From: Setaria digitata
Taxonomy: Eukaryota > Nematoda > Chromadorea > Rhabditida > Setariidae
DNA length: 64,000 nt
NCBI GenBank assembly: GCA_003640385.1
Contig: RCAB01000053.1
Coordinates: 1 to 64,000 of the forward strand
Direction of reading: 5' to 3'
Part shown: one piece after another, positions 49,390 to 63,800 of the stretch
Layout: every line of letters begins with the position of its first letter
Numbering within the stretch: the first letter of the stretch is position 1
The notes under the pieces: model-generated
Told to the model about the DNA's origin: nothing
The model's input: the letters and a program-made list of their open reading frames with translations, nothing else
The model's database searches: none
Position numbers and translations under genes: made by a program

Positions 49390-52300
49390 CCTTTGACTGA
49401 TTTTTAATACTTTTTTTAATTCCAGTAAAGATGAAATGAACAGCAGCGATGGATGGATGAATGCAGCACGAACTCTTTGCGGTCATTAAATATCATTCAT
49501 TGTTCGCTAATAGAAAAAACTATGAATAGTTGTGATGATATAATGTGTTCTATAAATCATTTCACGCATGACAATTCATCGCGCTCAGCTGGCAGAGAAC
49601 GAAATAAGACTAGTTCTTTTAGAAGAAACATTAATCTGATCAGACATTTTTCTTTAAGTTGCAGTTTGATAAGGCTTTAGATAGTGCATATCCATTACAA
49701 ATCCACACGAGTATGGATGCTAAAAGCATTTGTTTGAAATAAATGAACAAAAAGCAGTAGCACTAACTTACCTTTGTTCATCATTGTCATTGAATTTGCC
49801 GTTGTTAATACTATAATTACTATTATATTACTGTTATTATTAATACTCCACGTTCATAATATTATTGGTAATCTTATTCACCTTCACCCCTACACTTTAG
49901 CCATTTCGTGTTCACGTTACACCTTACCCTTCCTGCATTTCCACTTATCTTTTATACTCCTGATTTCGCTCTTTCGGTACAATGGTAGCACTGGTAGCAC
50001 GTGGAGCGAACCAGTTAGAATTAGTACATTTATTAAAACAAAAAGAGATTTATTTTGCATAAAAATAACATGAACAATAAGAGCAAGAATGAAATCAGCG
50101 TTGGTGAGATGTCCACACAAAATAACACATATTATTCAGGGATTCATCGGCACCATTCAATAAATGGCACACTGAAGTATATTCAGGCATCAGATTGTAT
50201 GTGTATAGTTCAAAAGAGAAGCAGGAAGTACAAATTATCCCCTTGTGGTGCTGAAAAAGACTGGAAATTTAAATTTGCATACTTTGCAGTGAAAACAGTT
50301 AACGAACTAACCGGAGGGGTTGTGAGCTAAAAATACTGATTTCATAGGAGGAATCACAAACTCATTTTTCTTTCTTAAGGTGCTTTTACCTTGACAAGTA
50401 CTTCGATTTCAAAACAAAATTTCTGCATAATGAGAGGACGGTAAAGAAATACCTCTCTTCCGCAACGAAAAATAGGTCAACAATTGAATGGACTTAGAAT
50501 CACAAAATACAACTCCTTAGTAAATTATTTTAGAGTCTCGCTGAAATGGAAGAAAGTTACCGGATAGTGTGAGAACCTTTCAGAAAACGAATTGAAAATT
50601 TAAATTTATAACTGAAAATGAGACAGAGACAACAAAGTATAATAGCTGGACAAAATGAGCGAACAAGGCACATCATTCGATGTTTGTAGTGGTGCGATGA
50701 GAAAAAATCGTCACAGAATTAAAAAAAAAAAATCATTTACGAAAGACAATTTAAAATTTCACAGATGATAAATGTGAATTTAAAATATAGAACAATCATG
50801 ATAAAAATCATGATGCCAATTCGAATAATAGCATATCACAATATTAGAAAGAAGCTTACACACATGTGCCACACAGACACAGAAGCAGAAGCACATGCAC
50901 ATGACTAAACCGATAGATAATTTCCATTACATCATTACGTCAGAAAAAAATCACCTTCAAAAATCATTATCACAAAATAAAGTCAAACAATGAATTAATT
51001 ACATATGCTAATTTTGAAAAAATTTCAAAAGGTGCTTGAAGCTTTGTAGTATTATTAGGAAATAACTCGTTTGTTAAGAAATCGACATTCAGCAAATGGT
51101 TCAGAAGAGTGATTGAATGAAGAGGTCCGCACCTTTTAAACACATTTCAGTCTTCCTATCTTTTCAAACTTTCACTCAATTAATTCAATTTGTCCAAAAA
51201 CAAATTAGTATACACATCATAGAAAAAAAAAAAGTAAACACAGCAGCGCAACAGTATATTTTCCGATTATTTCAAACAACAATAAAAATTACCACAATAA
51301 AATTACATCGAAGTCATTTGGAGTGCATTATATGTTTTTCGCATTTTTTTAAATTTAAATTCACGAAAATTTTGATTACTGAACAAATTAAATTTATTTA
51401 CTAGCTAAAAAGAAGAGACAGCTTAAAAATCTTAAATTTATATTTTCATTCCTAACGAAATTTGTCAAGTATCACAAATTTCTTTTAGCCAATACTTTAT
51501 TTTTTAAAAGGTGCTTATGATAATCATTATGACGATAAATGAAGGAGCATTTAGACTTTTAGCTAAATCAAATAAGCCAACTTATTTATATGAACAACTC
51601 AGATACTAATGAAACTTTAGAAGATGAAATATCTCAGAATGTTTACTCCTTTAAAACTATCAAATTTTTGAACAGAAAGGAATATTGCGAGCTGAAACCA
51701 ATAGTCCTAACTAGTAAGGTCATTCCGGAATCAATGATTTATTAGTGTTGTAAGGTACCACCTACCACTCATTAATTAGTATCTATGGAACTATTCAGTG
51801 GCATTTAAATTCTCTCAAAAGGATTGCAAAAAAAGCATACTAAAAGGTCCAAATTATAATGACAAATTGAATTTAAATGAGAATTCCAATATCACTTGTA
51901 ACTAAAAAATTTTAAATGAAAAACGTTTCATGTAGTAAAAATAAAAGTGATGGAGAAGGAGAATGGGATTACATATACAGTCCTAGCGCTAATGGTTGCA
52001 ACTTTTTTTTTGAAAAAAAATGAAATTAAAAACGAATTGAACAGCCCAATAATCAACATTTGTATATAATTATCATATTCATATATGTATATCATACATA
52101 GATCGATTTAAGATTGACAATCAATACAAATGAGAATCATTTAACTTAATGAGATGTAAACTTCAGTAATGATCGGTAAGGAGAGAGATAGATGGACAGA
52201 CAGAGAGAGAGGGAGAGAGAGAAGGGAGAAAAGGGTGCGAAAAATATACCAATTAATTAACTACCAATTAACAAACCGACATCACATAGAAATGTAAGGC

Positions 52301-54816
52301 CTCATCATCTGTTATTTCAGAGCCTTCCTCTCAGGCTTTTCCTTTCTTCCAATCAACTTTTCTTGCTTTCTTCTGGTGACAAAAGTTAAAATGCCACGAA
52401 AAAGAAGAACCAGAAGCCTTCAATCTACAGCAAGCATTTAAATTGAAAAAATGAATTTTGGTTTGTGAATGAAAATATTCTGCTCTCTATCCCAATTGAA
52501 GCAAAATATTTCCAACGTGAAAAAAATGTTAATTATTTGAACTGAACTTTAGTTGAATTTAATGCTTCTCGCTCACTGATTACTTAAATTTTCATTTTCA
52601 AGGAATAAAAACTGCTGATTTGCAATATTTTTATATTATCAATCTACCCAAATGCTAATTTAGCAGTTCAATGGAATTAAATCACCCAAAGTTCTATTCT
52701 ACAACGAAATCCATTTTTACAAACTTTCTTGTCCAGAGCTGCTAACAAGGCGTAAAGCCATATGATACGACAACGGTTCGTAGTAAATTTAAGAAATATT
52801 GCATATTTTTTTCTAATTAAACATCTATCTAAGTCGTTCACAAACAAAAGAAAAAGGATTTAGTATCATCGTTTCGTCTAATTAGTAAATTCACTTATAT
52901 CAAAATAAAAACTAACAACAGAAACAATTCAAAAAAGAAAAAAAATGAGTGAAAGACATTAAACAATTATCATGAAGAATCGAGAGCGTACGACATAGAG
53001 GAAGAGAGGAAAAGAGAACTGGTTGATACATAACAACAATCATTTTAATTTAGAAAAAAAGTGAAAATTTAAATCAAAAAAATTACAGCATCTCATGAGC
53101 AAATCATTAAATTTACATAAAAGAAATAGAAATGGATACAAACAAATCGATATATATATCATCAACGATGATAAAACATGAACAACATGCACCTATCTTT
53201 TGTGGACAACATCGAAATGCGACATTTGCACTCGTTTTATTAGCACATAAATAATCATTTCAACGGTTAGGCAGAGTTGTTTTCGAATTTATTTCTTTGC
53301 TATAACTACTTTAATTTTCCATTGATTTCAATTTCAAGCTAAAGCTCCTTCAAAAGTAAGCTCAAATTCAATTCAGCTTAGAAGGAATTGCAAAAATGCC
53401 ATATTATTTTTTGATTTTGAAGTGGATTGTGCTAGAAACAAAAAAGAAAAACAGTTCAATAGCACAAATGTCGCAATTTTTCTTAACAAAATTACAACCA
53501 GAAATCAAAAGTTCGTAAGATTTAAAAGGAAAGAAAAAAGTGAATCGTTCTACAAAATGAGTTTTGAGCTATAGGCGAAAGTGTCTCTGCCACCGCGAAT
53601 ATCCGTGTGGTTGCTATTCAACTGGGAACATTTAGATTAATTTCACTGGAGAATTTACTCTAGCCCTATTCGGAGATTACTTCATTATTTATGTAGGAAA
53701 AAGAGAAATTTGAAACTCTTCAAGTCAAGATAATTAGTCTTTACAATTGACACTTTCGACTTTAAATGAAAACTTGAATGACTCTAATTTGAAGCCTTGA
53801 AAATTCGTAAAAAGAATTTCATTTAAAAAATTTTTGTATAAAAGAATGAGAAGAACCAGTTGAATAGCTGAAGGCCCTCATATGAAGACCTCGAGAGATC
53901 AGAGACTGTTCTCGATGGCAGAGGCACAAAAATCAGTTTTCTGATAAAAGCAAAAAAAAAAGGATTAAAGCAGTGTAAAGTCTTTTCGATGGGCCTTTTA
54001 TAATCCAGCAATAAAGTATCGATTAACTTCAAGATTTAAAACCTTTAAAATTGAGTTGCAAAAATCAAAAGAAAATTAACTGAATGAAAAATTCACATCC
54101 TCTGGAAAATCCTTTCCATTCTACTGCAGTGACCTCAGAATACACAAAGCTTGCCACAGACCTGTTAATTCATGCATCGAATGTCTATACTACCAGTGTC
54201 TATTTTCAAAATTGAAGTTAAAATTTGGAGAGCAAGTTAGCGGTCAAGTTGTTTCTCAATTGTTTAATAACAATTAGTGAGATAAAGGGAAAAGGGAGAG
54301 CGAACTCTCAAAGAGAGGAGCTTCAATACATCACCCATCGATCGCAATGTTCTATGATCAAAAGACGGACGAAATTCTGGAAAACTAGAAGATAAACATG
54401 CCATCTCCCAGAATGTATTTTTTTTATGGATACCACTATACTACACTATACCGAAACCGATTCGCCAAAGGCACATCTGAAACACATGGCATTTTTATGG
54501 AGATAGAAATTAAATTTTTAAAAAATGAAAATGAAGTTTCGGAAAATCTAGTCTCTTCACCATTTCGGGAAGTTTGCACAGCGTAACTGATACGGAAATA
54601 TTGATGATTTCTACTTCTCTGCAAAGATAGAATGAACTCTTAATTTGCAGGAGAAAAGAAAAAGTGTTCGTGTTTGCTCTTCGAATTTTTATTTCTTTAA
54701 CTTATTTGGTATTCAGGTGACCAGAAAACTAGAAACTCACTATAATGATTTATTATGCGTCACTATCAAATGAGATTTGAAAACTTAAAACAGTAACTAA
54801 CCCTCGCCGCTATAAT
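49390..54816. other. Long gene-poor region
   Basis: About 5.4 kb of AT-rich DNA. A minus-strand stretch at roughly 52318-52374 could be a short terminal exon (acceptor CACCAG, 19 Lys-rich codons, then TAA), but nothing joins to it. Purine-rich GA repeats lie near 52185-52240. Open frames at 50055-50330 and 51117-51404 look random. Confidence 0.4.
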
Positions 54817-55019
54817 TTACTCATCATCAACAGCGGATTGTCCGGTTCTCGGATCATTTTCGATCATGCTGTCAATATTGCCGGATTCATTTTCAGTTAC
54901 GGTCTCTGGGTATTTCAATGCAGACTCCGTCGTTTTTAAGCAATTTGCGCTTGTTGTTGGCGGTACTGCTGCTGATGCAGCTGCGCCTAACAAATTCCGG
55001 CTCAACTTTTTATGATTTT
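54817..55019 (-). other. Orphan coding-like terminal exon
   Basis: Behind a CTTTCCAG acceptor, 66 codons stay open and end in TAA. They include NHKKLSRNLLGAAASAA and an acidic tail (ENESGNIDSM, QSAVDDE). Composition and codon use look coding. The required phase (one base carried over) equals that left by the zinc-finger exons ending at 60909 and 60416, so it may be an alternative C-terminus of that gene; it could also belong to another minus-strand gene. Confidence 0.4.
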
Positions 55020-57873
55020 CTGGAAAGAAGGTTGGATGACTGGAAACAGCAAGTGCAACTATTTTTAATATATCTTTATATATTTATATTTTATATATAT
55101 TTATATATTTAATATTTTTAATATAGTGTTAATGATAAAAGTGATAAAAAACTTCTTCCAAATTAAGAATTATATCATTTGTAACTGTACGATGGAATTA
55201 ACTTACAATACCCTTAAAGCTTAAACTTTAAATATGATCTATCACTCCAACAAAGAAGAAAATTTGCAATAAAAATTTCACGAGACAAATAAAAGAAGAA
55301 ATTGCGTTTAGATTAGAAAATTGATGGTTGAAAATGATTAATGTTAATTAAAAGCTTGGCTTTATTTGAGAAAGAAGCTGACAAATTTCAAAGCCTTCCA
55401 CCCTTCCACTTATTAATTTTCATTATCAGTGAAGTGCAGCAGAAGAAGGAGTACTGTGAATGTGAATAGCTTCTTTTATTGCGTAGAGAAAGTTCACCAA
55501 TCTTTCAACTTTTTTGTATATGAAAAATTACAATGAAATTTTAGCTTTACGTCTTTTTTCTTTATCTTTTATCGCTTTTCGTAATATCAGTTCCAATCAA
55601 AATAATACAAATCTATATTTAATAAGTTTATTCAGTAGCATTTCAATGTTCGAAACTACTAAAGAAGCTGTAACACTTGGAAGAAACTTAAATAATCAAT
55701 TTCAATCACTCTTTAGAAAATTAGTCAGAAGTGCTTACTTAAGATCTGAGTGACTTTCAGGTGCGCTCAAGTCATTCCTGATGCTAATAGTTCAACAAAT
55801 CATCAAGCCTGATTTCACATTTTAAAATTTTAAATTCCACCTTGTACTTCAAAGTATTAGGAATCCTTCTAACTGTACTTCAACATATTGCTTATCAAAG
55901 AATAAAAAAAATTTTTATGCAAAGATGATTGGGTGAAATGGGAAAGGAATGATAACTATAAATATTATCTGATATGAACTCGTAATACTAACAAAACGCA
56001 TCAAATATTGAATCGAAGGATGGCTGCACTACTAAAATTAATTCAAGAAAAGGAATGTTAAATGGTTTAAAAAAAGTTCCTTCTTAAGTTTAGTGAACAT
56101 TAAGGAATGGAAAGGAAGGTGGAAAGAATGATGAACGACGAGCACGGCCACCCAATCATCCAATAAGTGTCAGTCTAAAAGCAAAAACAACAATGTTGAA
56201 AAATTTATTCAAACTTTTTTTAAAGAGAGAGGGGGAAAAAAAAAAACGGAAAAATCTACACCTTTGATAAGAAAGAATTGTTCGCAGAAAATGCCATTTA
56301 TGAAACAAATGTGAATTTTTGTTACCAATAAAATTAAAGTGGCAACTTTTGTAGAAAAAACATTGGACAAACTTAAAAACTAATTCATCCTTCAATGATA
56401 AAACTTTTTTTTGGAAATGTTCTAAAATCCATTTAAAAAAAGACTCATCTTACAAGATCTAAATAAGTCACTTGTTAGTCATAAATATCAATTAGACTTA
56501 CACAAAACAGCGATTAAGTACCATTGAAGGTTAGAGATCCCTAAAAAAAGGATAAAATTGGAGATTTATTATCGCACGTAAACCCGAGATCTTACTACTG
56601 ATAGCACTTAATCGAGCCAAGTGATCAAAAGACTAATTAAATTAATCCGAGACTAAATTACAGCTGTTTCAGCTTCAGGAAAACTTATGGATGCGAAGTT
56701 TAAAAAAAAAAAAAAAAATACAGCAAGGGGAAGTTGATAGTTGTCTTGTATATTGTGAAATATACGAGAGAGCTTTCGTCGTCATATGCATTTACGTATT
56801 ATGCTCCACAAGCATACTGATAATCCTGCGTGTGATTATCTATTTATTTTCATGATGAAAATTTTCATCGGAATCATTTTAGCATTTTAACTAAAATTCC
56901 TCAACCGAATTTACCTTCCTAAAACTTTCTGACAATGATCCATATTGCGAGCGGTGCAGCTCATGTGAAAGAAAAAGAAAACATAAAAATTTATTAATAA
57001 CAGAGAAGTTGTTAAGGTGCTGAGGTGCAAACTACACATATTTTATAGGAAGCGAAGGTGTGCTGAGCGAACAAAATTGACAAGGGAGATGAGAAATGCA
57101 ATAATCAATAGATTTTTGCATTTTTATCAAATGTGATCCTGTGTAAAAAGTTGTCACCAATGTTATATCAGCAAAAGTGACATTCAGAAGTTGCTCAAAT
57201 TGTGGTTGTCGTTGATTTCGATTTATATAAGTGATCACACTGATAACTGAAAGGGAAGGGCGAACTACATGTTTGCAAATAAGCGATACCTCTCATGACC
57301 TTTTCCCAAATGGTAGTACAAATAGCATATATTTATTAAATTACCATCGATAAGTATAAAATATTCTGGGTTATTTTTCATCTTTTTTTCCGAGAAAATC
57401 ATAACATCGGAGTTGACCGACTTCATGTATTTTTCATTGAAAATATCATTTAACACATGAGGAGAAAAGAAATTTCAGTATGAAAAATTCTTATAATTTA
57501 GAAAGATCATTTTAAAAAGAGTCTTCAATTTTACCAATATGTGAGTTTGACCAACAGATTTATGGTGTCAAACTGAAAGGGACAAGGAGGAATTTCGAAC
57601 TCTCGCTTCCTTTCCGGGAGTGCCAGCAGTTTTTCTGTCTGATGAATTGTTTGTGGTTGAAGTCGGAAAATGTGAGCTAAAAAAGTGCTGAGACAGAGAT
57701 GGGAGAATAGGAAACAATAGAGAAAAAGAAATGAAAGCGAGAAGGGCCTCCAAAATAAATCAAAATAGAAATTTGGGAAATGAGAGGGTCATCCAGTTCA
57801 GATATCGGTTCAGACCAGTGAAGAAGGAAGTGAAGAGAATAACGGGATTGACGGGGACAGAGCAAATGCGGAT
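55020..57873. other. Gene-poor region downstream of the zinc-finger gene
   Basis: AT-rich, with only unsupported short frames on both strands. If the exon at 54817-55019 belongs to the zinc-finger gene, this stretch is one of its introns. Confidence 0.4.
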
Positions 57874-60800
57874 TTACCAGTGAAGCAAACCTAAATACCA
57901 TACTATCATCATCTGTTTAGTAATGCCATTAATTAGTTCCAACATTTCACCACTTCTGCGATTAACGAAAATTGGGTGTTGTGGTACGAAGCCATGAATA
58001 CCTGTTCCTAACCTGAATAGAGTCTTAATAAATTTCAAACTAGACAGTACTCTTCCATAAGTGTAATACAAAATAGAAATTTCACTTAAAATGAAATATT
58101 ATTGCAGTGGAAAGGGATTAATATAGTACTAAAAGGAAATTGATTAGTATATAGTTTTTTTTAGATTACTATCAAGTTTCTGCTAGATCACCACTGCATT
58201 CAGCATTGGATTTTCTGCTCGAAGAATTCTCTTGAAAAGAAAGAAGGATTTCATTTCGAAAAATTCTTGAAATCTTTCTTAAGAAAATTCCTTAGAAGTT
58301 GGTTGTATGTTTAGAGGATTACTATGATAAGTGGAACATTGTTATCCAGTGGAAGAAGACTTATAACGGAGACGAATAGACTGAAATTGAAATATGTTTA
58401 AGGAATAGCACACTAGAGAAAAGTCAGTCAGCCACTTGACCTTTAACCCTTTTTGAAAGCCTTAAGAGAACAGAATGGAACAACTACAATTGCCAATGAG
58501 TTCCAAGTGCTTCAGTTGAGTGGAACTGATGGCTTCACTATCGCCGATTAAAAGAATTAGTTGCACATGAACGTGTGCGTGTGTGTGTTTACTTGGAACG
58601 ATTAAAATTTTAGAAAAGAAAAGAAGAAATGTTGACTGATAGAATGAGCTGAAGTGGTTGAAAAACTGGACAGCAACAGTGGGTGCCAGCCAAAAAATTT
58701 AATAAGACAAATTAGATGAACAAAAAGTTTAACACAGACAGACACACACATACACACACACATATATATATATATATGTGATATAGATGTCAACGTATGT
58801 TAACATGCATAATGCATGTGAAGATATCATTATCTAACAGCGAGAGATTGATTGAAAAGTTAAAGTTTTATTTATTGAACGGTAGGGGAATGAATGTGTC
58901 TGTGGAAGTGATCCTTCGAACGTTGCAAAAATGAATTGTTTGGTTTTAGGGCAGCCGATGTTATGTTATCGCGTTGCCATTTCAATCACCGTTCCGTTCC
59001 GTTCCGTTCCGTTTCGTTCCACTCGAAGAGTATTATTTTTTGAACATAAATTTTTCATCAGGAAATTAACATTGTTAGTGTAATATGCATTAACAGATAT
59101 TTGAATGAATGAGATATTAGTGGTAGAAAGCTGATAGCTGATAACACTTTCAGTTTTGTTCGATGATAATATTCCCTCCTTTCTCTTCCTCTCCTCTAAC
59201 GTTCAGGTAAAAGTTCTTGAAACACTAAATATTGAGTGAATGATTTAATTGAGTTTCATATTTTTTTTTGGAAAAAATTTAAATAAAAAAAAACGAACCA
59301 AAATTGGAATCGAAAAATTCGACAGTTTGTAGTACTATTGTATAAACAATATATATAGCGATTTTCCTGGAAAATTTTGGGTTTTATTTTAAAACTCTTT
59401 TCATATTATGCCCAGAAACATCAAAAAACGTCGAACTAATAGTCTGTAAGATAAAGAGTGCAAGACAATGAAGCTGTCATATTTTGCAACTAATTAATGA
59501 TGGTAAAGACAAATAAGCTGAACATAATAAAGCTATGAAGTGTGATTAATTAAAGAGAAGGATTTAATTCAACGAACGATATATCTGACTGATGATGCTA
59601 AGTGTTGAATTTCCCCATGACATAAGATGAACAGTTTTATGATCAATTTAGAATTCTCGAAAACCAACAGTGTAATTGTAGCGAACGTAAAGCAAACCTT
59701 AGAAAGTGTGTTCGTACAGTAACAAGTGTTTCACAGAGGCTAATTTCATCACGAATTGATTGCGTCGTACAACTGATCAAATCAACAACCGGCTGGGATA
59801 CAGTTTGAACTGAAGAATGTTGCATCGATTTGCAGAATAGGCATTTTTGATGCCTTTTTTTTAGTAAATTTTAAAATGCCAGCTATAAACTAGGCAGTAA
59901 CATTGCAGTGAATCATCCAACAAATAAATTCCTCATTTCTAGTTTAGTGCATTTATAGTTATGTGTGTCCATTCAGTAATATATTATTTTTTAGGCCCAT
60001 CTCTTGAACTACTAGTTCCCTTTTCAACAAGGCAACGTTAAAGTTCAACCAGAGTATCAAGTTGGATTTCACATTTACAATACAACTGAAATTGTCAAAA
60101 AAGTTTGAAGTTAGTATTTGGGGGCTGTTTTAATAATTTCAACAATAACGCGCTATCTGCTCTATTTCTAGCTTTTTACTTACATGAATATCAAGGAAAT
60201 ATTTGGGATGATGTAAAAGTTCGAACTATTTTATGATCGAAGAGGGGAAGAATTTTTTCGAGATGAAACAGGTTAGAAGGATGGCAGAAGTTTTATTTGT
60301 TAATAACCTTTAGTTTAAACTTATGATTAAAAATTTTCAAGAATTTGAACTAACCAAGGAATGAGCCTTAGAATGAGAAAAGAGAAATTTGAATAAGCTG
60401 AAGCAGAAAGGAAACCTTTAGTAGCATGCACATGGGAATGTAGAATTAGCGGTCGGCCACCTTCTAACACCAATCCATCGTAGACATCACTGCCAGCGCT
60501 ACTTGTTGGAAAGCTGTCGAAAGTTGATGTCGCAAAATGCGATTCGCCACTTCCAGTAGCACCACCACTGCCACCACCATTTGTTTGTGTGTTGTTGCTG
60601 GTAGCACTGGCACTCATTCCTGAAACTTTCGCCGTGTTCCTTCTAAGCAAGAAAGAGACCACCTGTTTATCACTCCTTATCAGTTTTCCTTCTCTGCCAT
60701 ATCTCATGAATTAAAGAAAGTTTAAGTACAAGTCTTGAGCAGAAGTTACTGCGATGAGTTGATCAAGATTGCTTGTTAGATTTAACTGCAAGATAAGGCA

Positions 60801-63800
60801 GAAGGAAAATATACTGTCTTCAGGGAAGAATAAGGATCCTTACACTTCCATTTTAATTCCTGGTGGTGTCGACGATCTACTTACTGATAAGAAGATTGTT
60901 TAAAATACCTGAATGGTGACTGCTGATAATTCGGTCCGAACTGATATAGCTGCTATAACGATTTGTTGAAGTATGAGAAGTGCTACTACCCTGAGATACT
61001 TGTCCTTTATGTTTCTCTTCTAATGTTCCCTCTACATTTGTTGCTTCCATATCATTCAATTCTGAAAAGATAATAAAAAATTCATCTTTGTGATATGCAC
61101 TTTCACTTGTTAGTCCATTTAATCAAAACGCACTAAAGGACTATCAGGCAAACACATCCCATCACTTGATACCTTTTCCGTGTAAGCGCTGCCATGAAAA
61201 AACGAAAAAATTATTTTTGTATTTTATCATTTTTAATTACCAAAACCATTTATATCGCAAGAATTTTATCCGCCAAATTTTTGTTCCTAAACAATGTTAT
61301 TCAATAAAGTATACGTGACCCCATAAAATGGCACGGCCTTTTTTTGGAATTTTTTCTCCTTTGCGTAGTTGACTGTTCATGTCTTGAACTGCTAGTATCA
61401 AAGCCTATTCAAAAGGCTCTCACAACAACTAAATATTCAATTCGCTTATTTCATTAGTGATAGCCTAATATACTTGTGATCAGATCAGACAGACATATGT
61501 CATTAATGATCTCAGAAAAGTTAAATGAACTGTTGGTTAAAATAAATAAAGCCAATAATTATACCTGGACGAAGCATCCTATTCTTGTTTAACGGTTGCT
61601 CATCACTGTTCGCGTCATCTTTCTCTTTCATTATGGAAACAACAGCAGTTGAGCCAAGTTTAATTTTCACTGTTGTGACAGTCCGCTTTGGCCCACTCTC
61701 GCAAATTACTGCACCACTTTCATCACCATGATCCTCTGATCTGAATTACAAAAGTTACGTTATAGTTTTATCTTTTAATGAAATTCACTCCTATGATGAA
61801 AAGAAGAGTATTTATCGTACCTGGTCAGATTAGATGGGAAATGCTGATAACAGCCAGCGCTACTACTAGCAGTACCGCAATCACCATTTTTATCACTTGT
61901 AGTGAATGGTTTTTCCTCACTGGAATTATCAGTTACAGCTGCCAAAGTACTCATTTGAGTTAGAGAACTACTTGCTAGAGTAGTCATCTGGTCTGCTTCC
62001 GCTGCATCAATATATGCATACTCATCCTGAAAATTTATCTCTTCATTTCTATAGAATAAAGTTGAAATTTTACTCTTCACAGGGCGTTTTTTAATTTTCC
62101 CCAATTTCGAAACTAGTTTAATGCAAGAATATTCAAACTTATAGTTAATTACAATGTTGAAATGCCTTGACCTCAGGTACTAAAAAAGTTTTGTGATATA
62201 CTGTAAATATCAACAAACAGTTTCACAATAGGACAGAGACGTGTCGCTCTTGAAAGCGTTGTTTTTAGAATATCAAAATATTCCAGTCAATCACCCACTG
62301 ATATCATATCAGCAGCTGGAACCACTTAATTTCAGCTAACTAAGAGCATTTCCTTGAAAACCCGCTTATGGTGATCTTACTAACTCTTAGTTAGTGATTT
62401 CTTCAGTTCGAATTTCGTTATCGGAACTGTAATAATTAAAAACATACGATGCTTTGACTGCCAAGACTGCTAACTGTTGACATACAGTGTCGAGACTGAT
62501 TTCGATGTCGGCGTAATGCTAGCATTGACCTGTAAGAAATGTTCACCAGAAAGTAAATTCTTCATGGAGTAAAAACTGGAACTTCTCAAGTAGCAGTGGT
62601 AATTATTCAGTCATTTCAAACGCCAGTACTCTGGATCCTTACGTACCTAAAGGATGCGCAACATTTCGCACATAATATCCCAGAATCCTTGGAATGTAAC
62701 TCTGCGTGCTTCCTCAACTCCGAATCATTGGAAAATCGTTGCGGGCATATTTCACATTGCAATGATATTTGTTCCAATTCATTGTGTTGAGCAATGTGTC
62801 GACTCAGGTAACCGCGTGTCGGGAATTGCAATTTGCATTTGCGACATTGGTATAACTAAATTTTTGATTTTCAGCATATTTTGGTACAAGTTTTCGATTT
62901 GCACAGAATTGCGAAAAAATTCTAAAAAAATATATAGAAATGCAACTAAGAATCAGAAACAGTAAAATCATTTCGTGAAAAGTTGACAAATTTGTAAGAT
63001 TCGATGATCATATCAGATTACCGAACCAGTATGTTGTATTTAACTGTACTTTTCCTATAGCAAGTAATAATGCACTGCTAAAACCACATAACTCTGCAGC
63101 TGTTTCATTCATCCGTTTTTATGTAAGTTCGCGTTACGTGATACGTGAGTAATAATTTCGAATTATCGAACATTTATCATTTCTTCAAAATTACCTTATT
63201 CCTAAACTTTTGCAAGTAATTGTCAATAACAGCCTGTTCTAAAAATCGTTTTGGGGCAGTAGCTTCGCGCAGTTCGATTTGTTGCTTTACGGTCAAAACT
63301 TCCGGCGTAACTGCTTCAACCGGAATACCAATCTGGCCAGTGCATTGTTGGAGTGGTTGAATTGGAAGTGTGAAGTTTGGTCTATCACTGCAGTGATAAA
63401 TATATCGTACAAACAAACGTATTCTTTTTATGGGTTGGAAATAATCAAATAAAATATGTAAATATAAGTGTAAATATATAACGCATTGTTTGTCTATTTA
63501 CTTATTTGTAACTAAAAGAGATTCGTTTACAAGCTTATAAAATGAATCAAATCAAATGGACATAGTAAGATTAAATTTGAAACTTTACAAGTATATTGCA
63601 TTTTATTATGATTGATATAATTGTACTGGCGTAAATATTTTAAAACCTTTAAATTATTTATGTTGGTGACAGTTGCTACATCTGTAGATGATTAGAAAAA
63701 CGGGAAATATTTTAGGTTAGCATTCAGGAAAGTGGCAAAAAATAGAAAGATATTAATATTTGAAAAAAAAAAAACGAAAGGTTAAAATGTAATCTTTTTC

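Noticed and set aside
50055..50330. 91-codon plus-strand frame
   Set aside because: No splice context, no start context and no recognisable motif; judged chance.
62596..62965. Plus-strand frames over the zinc-finger exons
   Set aside because: Antisense of the C2H2 exon, which has paired Cys and His at correct spacing on the minus strand.
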